This document shows positions 44,623-54,140 of a stretch of DNA of 64,000 nt, in pieces. Both the position numbers and the translations under genes were made by a program. The first letter of the stretch is position 1. Each line of letters starts with the position of its first letter. The notes beneath the pieces are model-generated. The model saw only the letters and a program-made list of their open reading frames with translations. It did no database searches and was not told the origin of the DNA. Source of the stretch: JACJVV01 sp047602755 (GTDB taxonomy: Archaea > Nanobdellota > Nanobdellia > Woesearchaeales > JACJVV01); the NCBI GenBank assembly GCA_047602755.1, contig JBLKOM010000006.1, positions 84,458-148,457 on the forward strand, read 5' to 3'.

Positions 44623-45255
44623 TTATTTAATTGGAACTAATTGGGTTTTATACTTGTTAAATAAGATTTTTATATCCTCTGTAAAAACTTTAGAATCTTT
44701 CTTTATCTCTTTATCTAACTCTTCTGCTGTGTACATCTGAATACCAGAACTTTCTCCATCAATAAATTGAATAGGACCATCATAATAACCAATATATACT
44801 GTTTGCATGTATGGTTGAATAAACTTTTAACCTTTTTGAGATATTCTAATTGATAAAAAATTTGACTGATAGTCTATCTCTTTAAAAAGACCAACAATCC
44901 TTAAATCAGTTTTATTCAAAGCTCGTGAAAAATCCTTTTTTGATAAAATAGATACAGGAAATCCTAATTCCTCAGAACATTCTTTAATTAATGTAAGTTC
45001 ATATGAGTCGCCTTCTCCTACATGTCCACCAATTGTTTTATCAAATAAACCAGCATTTTCATTTTTAGATAAACTACGTCGTTGAAGGATTATCTTACCT
45101 TTTGAATTCATCAATATCAATAACACACGCTTAATTTGTTTTGAAATCTTATTTGTTTTTTTAAACTCTGAGCGAATCTCCTGATAGAATTCTTCTCGAT
45201 CTTTAATCTCAATTAAATTTTCATTTAAGTCATATATTTCTAATTTTTCAGTCAT
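44623..45255 (-). pseudogene. NUDIX hydrolase interrupted by one in-frame TAA
   Basis: The first 142 codons (45255-44830) hold a NUDIX domain of the isopentenyl-diphosphate-isomerase-like type (LLILMNSKGKIILQRRS; GGHVGEGDSYELTLIKECSEELGF as the NUDIX box with small changes). A TAA at 44827-44829 stops it. The same frame then stays open for 67 codons to 44623 (KFIQPYMQTVYIGYYDGPI...), giving the expected C-terminal half. This looks like a point nonsense mutation or sequence error. The neighbours use TAA as a normal stop, so recoding is unlikely. Confidence 0.8.
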
Positions 45256-45344
45256 TATATGTATTTATCTATATTGTTTAATAAATTTTTCTAAAGAATT
45301 CAATAACTTTAACTGATACTATAAACTAATCTTATTCTTAAGAA

Positions 45345-48300
45345 TTATTTAACATATTTTGAATTTTCTTTCAAATAATTAATAAGTGATTTAGGCCATA
45401 CTTTAGGGATAGGAGGTTCTAATAAATCATTTAACCATTTTTTGAATTTTCTATCAAAAATTCCCTTTGGATTTTCTATAAAACGCTCAAGTTCAAAATA
45501 AATTAATGGTTCAAGATTAACATTTCTATGAACTTCATGCATTTCTTGTAATAATTTGGAAATTTTTTGCTGGTTTGTATCATTTTCAGCTTTCAAAGAA
45601 GTATTATCATTAGTTTTATTATCTTTACTATCAGAATTATTCCATTCATCTTCATATGAGAAATATTCATCAGCTTTTTTAATCAAGAATTCTGCAAGAT
45701 CTTTAGGCCATTTTCTTCTAACAAATTTTTCATATTTTTTAATTTTCTGTAAAATATCTTTATCAAAAGGTTGCTCATTTATACAACGAGCAATTTGCAT
45801 TTTTGCTTCTAATGGTATTTTATCTTCTAAATCATATAACTGTTTTGCTAATTTCTTTTGAGATTTATTTCCACGATGTTTTATATGAGAAATAAAATCT
45901 TTAAATTCTCTAACTGGATTTGCTGTCAAATCAATTTTAGGAAGATTAAAATCAAAGGCCTCATTTTTTTTACCTTTATCAACTGCAATCTTTGCTAAAA
46001 CAAATTCATGCATACGCTTTAGGAAATCTAGCTTGTCATCTATTTTTAGTACATCAGTATAGCCTTGTAATACTAACTGAAATGCAAAAGGTGAGGGTAT
46101 TTGTGTTGTTATTTCTTCTACTTTTGTTTTTGAATCACGTAAATTATTTACTACAACTATAGTGCTTTTTATATCCATTGAATCTTCAAGAACTTCACGC
46201 CTTGCTTCTTTTAAAACAGGAAAATCAGTACTTATTCCTTTAACTGCACTCATCAATATTGTAGAAATTGATTGTTGTTTTCCTGCTCTTTTTGTTCTTC
46301 CCATATATGTACGTAAAATCATTAATGATCTTTCAGCACAATGTCTAAAACGACGTTTTAATACTTCAGTCTTATCAATTGCTAAATCCATTATTTGGTA
46401 TAAATCGCTTGTTGTTAATACTTTAATGATATCTTTAAGCTTAATACTCTTCTCTGTGCCTATGTAAAACCCATTATCATTAATTCCAATCTCAACATCA
46501 GTATTTTCATACTTAGAGATAATATAACCTATAGCTCTTGAAAGACAGTCATTAACTCTTCTACCATATAATGTATGAAATATTATTTTTTTACCACGTT
46601 CATCTTTATAGTATTCTACAAGTATACGCTTAGAAGAAGGGATTAATGCATAATCATATTGTTCTTTTAAATAAATATAAATTGCCTCAGCAGCCTTTTT
46701 ATTAACATATAAATATGTATTAATGAAATCTATAATTTCTTTTTTAGATTTTTTTGCTTTGAATTTATCTTCCATTAAATTACGAAATTTAAGTATATCA
46801 TTTGCAAGATCAAAACTTAACGGAAGCATTTCAGATACCCAACTTGGAACAGTTGGAGGTTTTCCAATACTTACTTCAACTGTTGCAGTCATTCCTCTTG
46901 CATATCTAAACTCATATGTTGCACCACCTAAAACAAAAATATCACGCTTTCTTAACCTCTCAAGAAAAGTTTCATCAAGACTTCCAATGATTTGATTTCC
47001 TAGTTTTACTTTTACACCAGATTGACTTGGTATTGTACCTATGTTAGTCATATATAATATTCTAGTCATTTTACCACGTTTGCCAATCTTACCATCTTTA
47101 CGCCATATTTTTGAATAAACACTTCTATCTTCTAATTCAGAATATTCACCTGCAAGATAACTGATTATTGCATCAAAATCTCTTCTTGGTAAATCTCTAT
47201 AAGAGTAGGTATTTGTTACAAGCTCATATAATTCATTTTCATCCCAAACTTCTTGAATAGCGGCACCAAGTACTTGCTGTGAGAGTACATCTAATGCATT
47301 TCTTGGGATGTAAATTCTATCAATTTTTTTTTCTACAGCATTTTTTAAAAGAACAGAACATTCAACCAAATCATCTCTATCCATTACAATTATTCTTCCT
47401 TTGGTAGTTTCATGCAATTTATGACCACTTCTACCTATACGTTGCAATGCTCTTGCAACTGTTTTTGGACTTCCTAAACAAATAACAAGATCAATATAAC
47501 CAATATCAATACCTAATTCTAATGATGTTGAACAAACAACAGCTTTAAGTTTTCCTTCACGTAATCTTCTTTCAATATTATGGCGATGTTCTTTACTTAA
47601 ACTTCCATGATGAGCTCCAATACCTTTAGCATGATCGATTTCATCATCAGTTTTATCTATTGTCTCAGTATAATTTCTGGGAAACATTTCACGAAGATGA
47701 TGAACAACACGTTCAGTTGCAGCCCTAGTATTTGTAAAAATTAAAGTAGTTTTATGCTTCTGAATTAATTCATCAATTAATGCATAAGTTTTTCTATGAA
47801 GATCAGAATATGTAATATCAACAAGATTATCAACTGCGGATATTACTTGTAAATCTAATTGTTTAATAAATTGTACATTAACAATTTTACATTCTCGATT
47901 ATTTCCTACTAAGAATTCGGCAATCTCTTCCAAAGGAGAAACAGTAGCAGATAAACCAATTCTTGTTAAGGCACCATTGTTTAAGTGTTGCAATCTTTCA
48001 ATACTTAACATAAGATGAGTTCCACGTTTGTTTTCAGCAAGTGCGTGGATTTCATCAATAATACACCATTCAACATTTTTCATATTATCAACAAACTTAA
48101 TTGAAGATAAAACTATTGCAAGACTTTCAGGAGTTGTTATTAATATATGAGGTGGTTTAGCAAGCATCTTCGCTTTTTCAGAAGTTGTTGTATCACCGCC
48201 ACGTACTGCTACCCTTATATCAATTTCACGATTATATTTTCTTGCTATTTCTTTTATTTCTTCTAACGGCTCAACAAGATTTACTCTAATATCTTCATTA

Positions 48301-48623
48301 AGTGCTTTTAATGGTGATATATATATAGCATATATTCTATTCTCTAGTATTCCCTTATCAGCAGAATCTACTAATTCATTTAATATACTGAGAAAACCTG
48401 TTAAAGTTTTAGTTGCACCAGTTGGAGCTGAAACAACTATATTATTTCTGCTATGTATTTCCATAACTGCATGTAATTGAGGCAAGGAATAATCTTTAAA
48501 TTTACTATAAAACCACTCTTTCACAAAAGGATGTAAAATCTTATCTAATTCTGCTTTAGTGTTTGGTTTTTCTTTAAAGCTAATTCTTGTTTTCATACTT
48601 ATATTTAGTATTTTTTTGGGCAT
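45345..48623 (-). CDS. lhr: Lhr-type DEAD/DEAH-box helicase
   Basis: The ~1092-residue SF2 helicase has Walker A APTGATKTLTGFL (GATKT rather than GSGKT), motif II IIDEIHALAENKRGTH, GLSATVSPLEE, motif V VVCSTSLELGIDIG and motif VI RALQRIGRSGHK, as in Lhr family. A large C-terminal region (~580-1090) has the Lhr-core style and an Asn/Asp-rich linker near 1010. I start at ATG 48623 (MPKKILNISMK), since CTTATAAACG lies ~25 bases upstream. Lhr proteins act in DNA repair and RNA/DNA hybrid unwinding. Confidence 0.9.
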   Translation of the reverse strand: MPKKILNISMKTRISFKEKPNTKAELDKILHPFVKEWFYSKFKDYSLPQLHAVMEIHSRNNIVVSAPTGATKTLTGFLSILNELVDSADKGILENRIYAIYISPLKALNEDIRVNLVEPLEEIKEIARKYNREIDIRVAVRGGDTTTSEKAKMLAKPPHILITTPESLAIVLSSIKFVDNMKNVEWCIIDEIHALAENKRGTHLMLSIERLQHLNNGALTRIGLSATVSPLEEIAEFLVGNNRECKIVNVQFIKQLDLQVISAVDNLVDITYSDLHRKTYALIDELIQKHKTTLIFTNTRAATERVVHHLREMFPRNYTETIDKTDDEIDHAKGIGAHHGSLSKEHRHNIERRLREGKLKAVVCSTSLELGIDIGYIDLVICLGSPKTVARALQRIGRSGHKLHETTKGRIIVMDRDDLVECSVLLKNAVEKKIDRIYIPRNALDVLSQQVLGAAIQEVWDENELYELVTNTYSYRDLPRRDFDAIISYLAGEYSELEDRSVYSKIWRKDGKIGKRGKMTRILYMTNIGTIPSQSGVKVKLGNQIIGSLDETFLERLRKRDIFVLGGATYEFRYARGMTATVEVSIGKPPTVPSWVSEMLPLSFDLANDILKFRNLMEDKFKAKKSKKEIIDFINTYLYVNKKAAEAIYIYLKEQYDYALIPSSKRILVEYYKDERGKKIIFHTLYGRRVNDCLSRAIGYIISKYENTDVEIGINDNGFYIGTEKSIKLKDIIKVLTTSDLYQIMDLAIDKTEVLKRRFRHCAERSLMILRTYMGRTKRAGKQQSISTILMSAVKGISTDFPVLKEARREVLEDSMDIKSTIVVVNNLRDSKTKVEEITTQIPSPFAFQLVLQGYTDVLKIDDKLDFLKRMHEFVLAKIAVDKGKKNEAFDFNLPKIDLTANPVREFKDFISHIKHRGNKSQKKLAKQLYDLEDKIPLEAKMQIARCINEQPFDKDILQKIKKYEKFVRRKWPKDLAEFLIKKADEYFSYEDEWNNSDSKDNKTNDNTSLKAENDTNQQKISKLLQEMHEVHRNVNLEPLIYFELERFIENPKGIFDRKFKKWLNDLLEPPIPKVWPKSLINYLKENSKYVK

Positions 48624-48665
48624 ATATACACAAATTTTAAAACGTTTATAAGCCTTATGAAGCAA

Positions 48666-48860
48666 TGTCTTATGGTAATAATTAATATAAAGCCAAAGGC
48701 CAAATTTAAGATAATAGTCTCATTCCCAACATATTTATCGTCAATAAATAGTCCCAATTTATAATTGGGATTAAGATGATAATAACACAAAAGTTAGCTG
48801 ATAATATAGGTAAGACTATGCTACATAAAATATATATACTACTTTCATTTAAAGCAAAAG
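48666..48860. promoter_or_regulatory. Divergent control region with TCATTCCC, CGTC dyad and a 17-bp palindrome
   Basis: This spacer holds ATAGTCTCATTCCCAA (48715-48729), ATTTATCGTCAATAAAT (48733-48749) and a perfect palindrome CCCAATT-TAT-AATTGGG (48753-48769). AAAATATATATA (48827-48838) is the TATA box of the plus-strand gene at 48861. The first two elements match those in the 30.9 and 31.7 kb regions. Confidence 0.55.
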
Positions 48861-49445
48861 ATGATTAGTTTTGTTGAAGCAAATGATATATTACAGCCTT
48901 TAATTATTTTTATAGTTGGGGTTGTAATGTATGCTGTATTTATTTTTCATTTCTATAGATTTTTAGGAAAAAAAGATATAATAAAATTAGATCTTGAACA
49001 ATATAATAATAGCTCATTTGCTTGGATAAGAAAATTAGTTAGGATGTTTTTTTATATTATTAAATACATCATAATGGTACCAGTTTTCATTTTTTTTTGG
49101 TTTGGTGTTTTGACATTATTACTTTCATTTCTTTCTAAGCACTCAGATGTTTCACAAATTTTACTAGTTGCAATGGCAATGATAAGTGCAATTAGAATTA
49201 CTTCATATTATAATGAGGCATTATCAACAGACCTTGCAAAAATGCTTCCTTTTGCATTACTTGGAGTATATATTGTTGATGTTACATTCTTTCAAACTGG
49301 TGCTAGTTTAGAAATATTAATGCAAGTTCCAGATCAATGGAGTATGTTAATATATTACTTTGGATTTGTTGTTTCACTAGAGTTCATATTAAGATTAATA
49401 CATGGGACTATAAACTTATTTGCTGGAAAAATTAAGAATGATTGA
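48861..49445 (+). CDS. Multi-pass membrane protein
   Basis: The 194-residue protein has about five spans, with a short cytoplasmic-type basic loop (GKKDIIKLDLEQYNNS...). It appears leaderless (TATA box 48827-48838). Hairpin element copy B begins 28 bases after its stop. I recognise no family. Confidence 0.6.
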   Translation: MISFVEANDILQPLIIFIVGVVMYAVFIFHFYRFLGKKDIIKLDLEQYNNSSFAWIRKLVRMFFYIIKYIIMVPVFIFFWFGVLTLLLSFLSKHSDVSQILLVAMAMISAIRITSYYNEALSTDLAKMLPFALLGVYIVDVTFFQTGASLEILMQVPDQWSMLIYYFGFVVSLEFILRLIHGTINLFAGKIKND

Positions 49446-49765
49446 TAGTTAAAAAAGTAAAATTATAGTGTGTAAAAAGTCTGCTTGCACGGCGCAATTA
49501 TATTTTTTCTTAGAAAAAATATCGCCTCATTGGGCAAAGCTGACTTTTTATTTATAATTTCTTGAATATTTTGTAAAATAATAATTTTAAACGTTGAAAC
49601 ACTAAAATATTGCGTTCTTAGACTATTTTGATTAGATAAATTACGAAGAATGGTATATATATAAGGCATTACTTTCATATTTTTTATAAGGCAAATATGA
49701 ACTTAAACAGATTAGATTAAATTCGAAAATTAATTCAATATAAAAGATAATATTGGAGGATTAAC
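49446..49765. other. 320-bp spacer before the copper operon
   Basis: It contains hairpin copy B (49473-49550) and, further right, a likely promoter for the 49766 gene. That gene's ribosome-binding site is GGAGG (about 49755). Nothing else stands out. Confidence 0.4.
49473..49550 (+). ncRNA. Structured hairpin element, copy B (candidate small RNA or miniature repeat)
   Basis: TAAAAAGTC pairs with GACTTTTTA at the ends. GGCG pairs with CGCC, and ATATTTTTTCT with AGAAAAAATAT around a single T. CTTGC can pair with GCAAAG. Compared with copy A at 33557, the outer 17 bases and TGGGCAAAG are kept, while inner stem positions change on both sides. Both copies lie just after a plus-strand gene. Confidence 0.45.
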
Positions 49766-50479
49766 ATGATTACTATAACTGAAAGGATTAAAGATATATT
49801 AAACAACAGCAAAAAATACGATATTGAAAGAAAAGTATTTTCTTATAGTATTATATTATTTTTATTAATTACGGGAATTCAAGCAATAGCATATTTTATT
49901 TTTCTGAAGAATATACCTAATTTTATTTCAATATATGGATGGTGGCTATTCTATCTTAATATAAGTATTGCAACTGGTGCAACAGCAATTTGGAATATCT
50001 TTGCTTATAAAGCTAAAATAAGTTGTATGGTTGGAATGATGATTGCTATGACCATTGGAATGCAAACTGGAATGATGATAGGAGCTGTTATTGGAGCTAC
50101 AAATGGATATTTTACTGGTGCTTTAAGTGGAATGCTTATTGGAACAATAGCAGGAATAATTGGTGGAAGACTTTCTACTACAATGGGATTGATGCATGGA
50201 ATGATGGCTGGAGTGATGGGTGGTACAATGGGGCCAATGATTACAGTTATGATGTTTACCAATAATGTATTATTCTTTATGCCATTTTATATTATAATTA
50301 ATGTTGCTATTTTGTTTTCTATGACAATTATGCTTTATGAAGAATTTGTTGAAAACCAGCATGATGTTATAAAGAAACCAACAGATTTTACAACATTAGC
50401 ATCATTAACAATTGTAGCAACAATGATTATTATGGCAATTATAATTTATACACCGAAATCTGTTTTTATAGGAGGTTAA
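49766..50479 (+). CDS. Met/Gly-rich multi-pass membrane protein of the copper operon
   Basis: The 237-residue protein has about six spans. The middle (about 85-160) is built of Gly-Met/Met-Gly patterns (VGMMIAMTIGMQTGMMIG..., then GLMHGMMAGVMGGTMGP). Met clusters bind Cu(I) in known copper importers, and the next two genes encode a cupredoxin and CopA, so copper handling is likely. It is not a recognised Ctr or CopD family. GGAGG precedes the ATG; the gap to the cupredoxin is four bases. Confidence 0.7.
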   Translation: MITITERIKDILNNSKKYDIERKVFSYSIILFLLITGIQAIAYFIFLKNIPNFISIYGWWLFYLNISIATGATAIWNIFAYKAKISCMVGMMIAMTIGMQTGMMIGAVIGATNGYFTGALSGMLIGTIAGIIGGRLSTTMGLMHGMMAGVMGGTMGPMITVMMFTNNVLFFMPFYIIINVAILFSMTIMLYEEFVENQHDVIKKPTDFTTLASLTIVATMIIMAIIIYTPKSVFIGG

Positions 50480-50483
50480 GAAA

Positions 50484-51050
50484 ATGAGTAACTCAGGGAA
50501 TATTACAATAAATAAAAAAACATTACTAATTGGATTAGCAATATTTTCAGTATTAATATTTAGTGTGTTTGGTTTTATATCTATGAATAATGATAATAGT
50601 AATACCTTAACAGGTAATTCTATATCAAATATAGATCAAACAGGTAATTATCAAGAAGTATTACTAGAGTTTGTTGATTTTAGATATGAAATGACACCTT
50701 CACAAATTATCAAAGATGTACCTGTAAGAATGACTGTTGATCTTAACACTGCATTTGGATGTTATAGAGATATACTAATACCTGAATTTAATGTTAGAAA
50801 ATATGTTAGACCCAATGATAATGTAATTACGTTTACTCCTACAAAAACAGGAACATTTACAATAATGTGTAGTATGGATATGGCTAGAGGAACATTTCAA
50901 GTTGTAGAAAGTACATCAGGAAATAGTAATAATAATAATTTAGGCAATCTTCAAAAAAGTGATTCTGAAAAAAATTCTGATGAAATCGAAGGATGTCAAG
51001 TAATAATACCGAACATGAATGAAGAAGCAAATATAGGATGTGAATTATAA
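50484..51050 (+). CDS. Membrane-anchored cupredoxin
   Basis: One N-terminal span (about 11-30) anchors a soluble domain with cupredoxin features: VDFRYEMTPSQI... PVRMTVD, a GCYRDI segment, and the C-terminal copper loop FTIMCSMDMARGTF. The loop carries Cys and Met ligands. The His usual in plastocyanin is not evident (Cys/Met set instead). A Ser/Asn tail with two further Cys follows (about 170-187). GGAGGT precedes the ATG. It may pass copper to or from the neighbouring CopA. Confidence 0.78.
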   Translation: MSNSGNITINKKTLLIGLAIFSVLIFSVFGFISMNNDNSNTLTGNSISNIDQTGNYQEVLLEFVDFRYEMTPSQIIKDVPVRMTVDLNTAFGCYRDILIPEFNVRKYVRPNDNVITFTPTKTGTFTIMCSMDMARGTFQVVESTSGNSNNNNLGNLQKSDSEKNSDEIEGCQVIIPNMNEEANIGCEL

Positions 51051-51086
51051 AAATACAAGTAGTTGTATTATTTTGAAGGAGATAGG

Positions 51087-51109
51087 ATGTAATATAGATG
51101 GGTAAATAA
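51087..51109 (+). promoter_or_regulatory. Start-stop and four-codon minimal ORFs ahead of copA
   Basis: AAGGAG is followed by ATG TAA (51087-51092) and then ATG GGT AAA TAA (51098-51109). The copA ATG lies one base later at 51111. Ribosomes stopping here could reinitiate at copA, so this may tune its translation. Confidence 0.35.
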
Positions 51110-51110
51110 A

Positions 51111-53546
51111 ATGGGGAAGAATTCATATGAAATTTCTGGAATGCACTGTGCAAGCTGTGCAAACAGTATTGAGAAAGGATTAAATAAAGAAAAAAAAGTT
51201 ATTTCTGCAAAAGTTAATATTGCAACAAATAAATTGTTTATTGATACAACCTTAACAGAAAAAGAAATACAAGATAAGCTAAAACAAATTGGAAATTTTA
51301 AAATTCAGAGCAAAGAAAATAATAATATAACATTACAAATTGTAGGGATTACTTGCAGTTCATGTGTAAGTAAAATAGAAAAAAGTTTAAATAAATTACA
51401 CGGAATAAATTCTGCAAGAGTTAATATTGCAACTTCTAAAGCTTCAATAAATTATGATGCATCAAAAATTAATTTTTTAGATATAGTAGAAGATATAAAA
51501 AAGAATGGATATAAAGTAGTAAAAAATGAAAAGAATGATGGAAAAAAAGATTTAGCGCATGAAGAATTAAAAATAGCATCAAAAAGAATGTGGTTTTCTG
51601 TTGCATTTGCTGGTCCATTAATGGTATTAATGATGATTGATATGTTTGTATTTATGGTACCATATTATTTAATTATAATTGCATTAATGGGTGCACCAGT
51701 TATATTTATTGCAGGTTTTGAAACACATAAATCAGCTTTTCGGTCAGTTATAAACCTAAGCCCTAACATGGATACCCTTGTAACTTTAGGGTCATTAATT
51801 CCATACACATTAAGTTTACTTGCATTATGGTTCCCAGTACAAGCTTTCATAGAGATGGCAACAACAATATTATCTTTACATCTTGTTGGAAGATACCTTG
51901 AAGCAAAAGCAAAAGGAAGAGCATCAAATGCTATAAAAAAATTATTTTCACTTGGAGCAAAAAAAGCAACAATACTAGTAAATAATGTAGAAAAAGAAAT
52001 ATCTATAGAAGCATTAAAAGTTGGAGATATTATGGTTATAAAACCTGGAGAAAAAATTCCAACCGATGGAGAAATAATTAAAGGTGAGACCAGTATTGAT
52101 GAATCAATGGCCACAGGTGAATCATTACCTGTACAGAAGAAGAAAGGAGATAATGTAATTGGTTCAACTATAAATAAAAACGGAAGAATATTAGTTAAAG
52201 CTACAAAAATTGGTGATGATACATTCTTAAGCCAAATAATAAAATTAGTTGAAGAATGTCAAGGAAGTAAAGTTCCTATCCAAGAATTTGCTGACAAAGT
52301 AACAGGATATTTTGTACCAGGAGTTATATTTATTGCATTAGCTGCTTTTGGATCATGGTTATTATTCCCTGAAATTCATATAAGAATAGTTGAGTTTTTT
52401 AATTTTCCATGGACAAATCCTACAGCACCATTATTAACATTAGCAATACTTGCTTCTACTGCTGTATTAGTTATATCATGTCCTTGCGCATTAGGACTTG
52501 CAACACCGACAGCATTAATGGTTGGGTCAGGGTTAGGAGCAGAAAAAGGAATCCTGATTAGAAAAGGAGAAGCAATCCAAACAATGAAAGATCTTAAATG
52601 TATAATTTTTGATAAAACAGGAACATTAACTAATGGGAAACCAGAAGTTACTGATATATTAACATATAATAATTTTACAAAAAAAGATGTATTATATTAT
52701 TCAGCAAGCTTAGAAAAATCATCAGAACATCCTTTAGCAACAGCGTTTATTGAAAAATCTAAAGAAAATAATATTGAATTAAAAGAAGCTACAAATTTTA
52801 AAGCAATATCTGGAAAAGGAATTAAAGGTAAAATAAACAAAAAAGTAGTTTTAGTAGGAAATACTAAATTAATGAAAGAATATAAGATTGATTATGAAGA
52901 ATATCAAGCTGATTTAGAACAGTTAGAAAATGAAGCAAAGACATCAATGTTCATATCTATTAATAATAAAGTTGCAGGAATCATTGCTGTTGCTGACACA
53001 CTTAAAGAAAATTCAGAAAAAGCAATTCTTGAAATACATAAAATGGGCATTAAAACTGCTATGATAACTGGTGATAATAATCGTACTGCAAAAGCTATTG
53101 CAGCAAAAATTGGAATTGATGATGTAATCTCAGATGTACTTCCTGAAGGTAAAGTAATAGAAGTAAAAAGATTGCAGAAAAAGTATGGTCTAGTTGGAAT
53201 GGTTGGTGATGGAATTAATGATGCACCTGCTTTAAAACAAGCAAATGTCGGAATTGCTATTGGAACAGGAACAGATATAGCAATAGAAGCAGCAGATATT
53301 ACCCTTGTAAGAGGAAATTTAGGATCATTGATTAGTGCCATAAAATTATCAAATGCTACATTTAGGAAGATTAAACAAAATTATTTTTGGGCTTGGTTTT
53401 ATAATGCTGTAGCGATACCTGCTGCATTTTTAGGATTACTTCATCCAATGATAGGAGCTGGAGCAATGGCATTAAGCTCAGTTAATGTTGTATTAAACTC
53501 AATAAGGCTAAAATATGCTAATATAAATCCTAGATTTAAGGAATAA
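51111..53546 (+). CDS. copA: Copper-translocating P-type ATPase
   Basis: The 811-residue P1B ATPase has two heavy-metal domains (GMHCASCANS, C13/C16; GITCSSCVSK, C82/C85), eight spans, TGES, the metal-binding CPCALGLATP (~residue 460), DKTGTLTNGK (~500), the HP motif SEHPLA, TGDN and GDGINDAPAL. CPC with N-terminal CxxC domains indicates Cu(I) export. It lies 60 bases after the cupredoxin gene. Confidence 0.95.
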   Translation: MGKNSYEISGMHCASCANSIEKGLNKEKKVISAKVNIATNKLFIDTTLTEKEIQDKLKQIGNFKIQSKENNNITLQIVGITCSSCVSKIEKSLNKLHGINSARVNIATSKASINYDASKINFLDIVEDIKKNGYKVVKNEKNDGKKDLAHEELKIASKRMWFSVAFAGPLMVLMMIDMFVFMVPYYLIIIALMGAPVIFIAGFETHKSAFRSVINLSPNMDTLVTLGSLIPYTLSLLALWFPVQAFIEMATTILSLHLVGRYLEAKAKGRASNAIKKLFSLGAKKATILVNNVEKEISIEALKVGDIMVIKPGEKIPTDGEIIKGETSIDESMATGESLPVQKKKGDNVIGSTINKNGRILVKATKIGDDTFLSQIIKLVEECQGSKVPIQEFADKVTGYFVPGVIFIALAAFGSWLLFPEIHIRIVEFFNFPWTNPTAPLLTLAILASTAVLVISCPCALGLATPTALMVGSGLGAEKGILIRKGEAIQTMKDLKCIIFDKTGTLTNGKPEVTDILTYNNFTKKDVLYYSASLEKSSEHPLATAFIEKSKENNIELKEATNFKAISGKGIKGKINKKVVLVGNTKLMKEYKIDYEEYQADLEQLENEAKTSMFISINNKVAGIIAVADTLKENSEKAILEIHKMGIKTAMITGDNNRTAKAIAAKIGIDDVISDVLPEGKVIEVKRLQKKYGLVGMVGDGINDAPALKQANVGIAIGTGTDIAIEAADITLVRGNLGSLISAIKLSNATFRKIKQNYFWAWFYNAVAIPAAFLGLLHPMIGAGAMALSSVNVVLNSIRLKYANINPRFKE

Positions 53547-53609
53547 GGTATGTCAAGTTCTGAGATATAATTAATAAAACTTATAAGCAAATATTGAGTT
53601 ATATATTCA

Positions 53610-54140
53610 ATGAATCAGAAATATATAGGTATAATTGTACTGATAATAGGAATACTGCTAATTGGAATAGTAACTACATTAAAAATTAATGAAGATAAGA
53701 TGATTAATGAAATGATACATGATACAGGATCATGTTTTCTTGATGATGGAACTTGCTTACATAGTGAAAGAGATTGGATAACTTATATTATTGGTTGGAT
53801 ACTATCATCTGCACTTATAATTTTAGGATTATACTTAATATTTTTTGATAAAACACAACAAGTTTTATTACAACAAAATTCAGAGATTGCAAAGTCACTT
53901 GTTGAAGCAAAGAAAAAAGAAGAGTTTAATGCTTTTCTTTCAGGATTTGATGAACAACAACAAAAAGTTCTACGTGTAATAAACAATGAAGAAGGAATAT
54001 TGCAATCAACTTTAAGATATCGTGTTGAGATGTCAAAAACATCATTATCGATTCTATTAAGAGAACTTGAAGATAAAGGAATTATATTAAGAAAAACTGA
54101 AGGTAAATCAAATAAAGTATTCTTGAGAAAAAAATGGTAA
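53610..54140 (+). CDS. Membrane-anchored winged-helix regulator
   Basis: The 176-residue protein has two spans (about 5-23 and 53-74) around a short loop with two Cys, and a C-terminal MarR-like winged helix (FDEQQQKVLRVINNEEGILQSTLRYR... LRELEDKGIILRKTEG). A TATA-like CTTATAAGC ~27 bases upstream suggests its own leaderless transcript. It overlaps the protease gene by 7 bases. A membrane sensor controlling nearby genes is plausible. Confidence 0.75.
   Translation: MNQKYIGIIVLIIGILLIGIVTTLKINEDKMINEMIHDTGSCFLDDGTCLHSERDWITYIIGWILSSALIILGLYLIFFDKTQQVLLQQNSEIAKSLVEAKKKEEFNAFLSGFDEQQQKVLRVINNEEGILQSTLRYRVEMSKTSLSILLRELEDKGIILRKTEGKSNKVFLRKKW

Noticed and set aside
44827..44829. TAA recoding or alternative genetic code
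   Set aside because: TAA, TAG and TGA all end neighbouring genes normally, and TAA is not a known archaeal recoding codon. A mutation or error is simpler.
50023..50265. Trp-rich ORF in the copper operon
   Set aside because: It is a shifted frame of the Met/Gly-rich coding sequence (ATGG repeats read as TGG).
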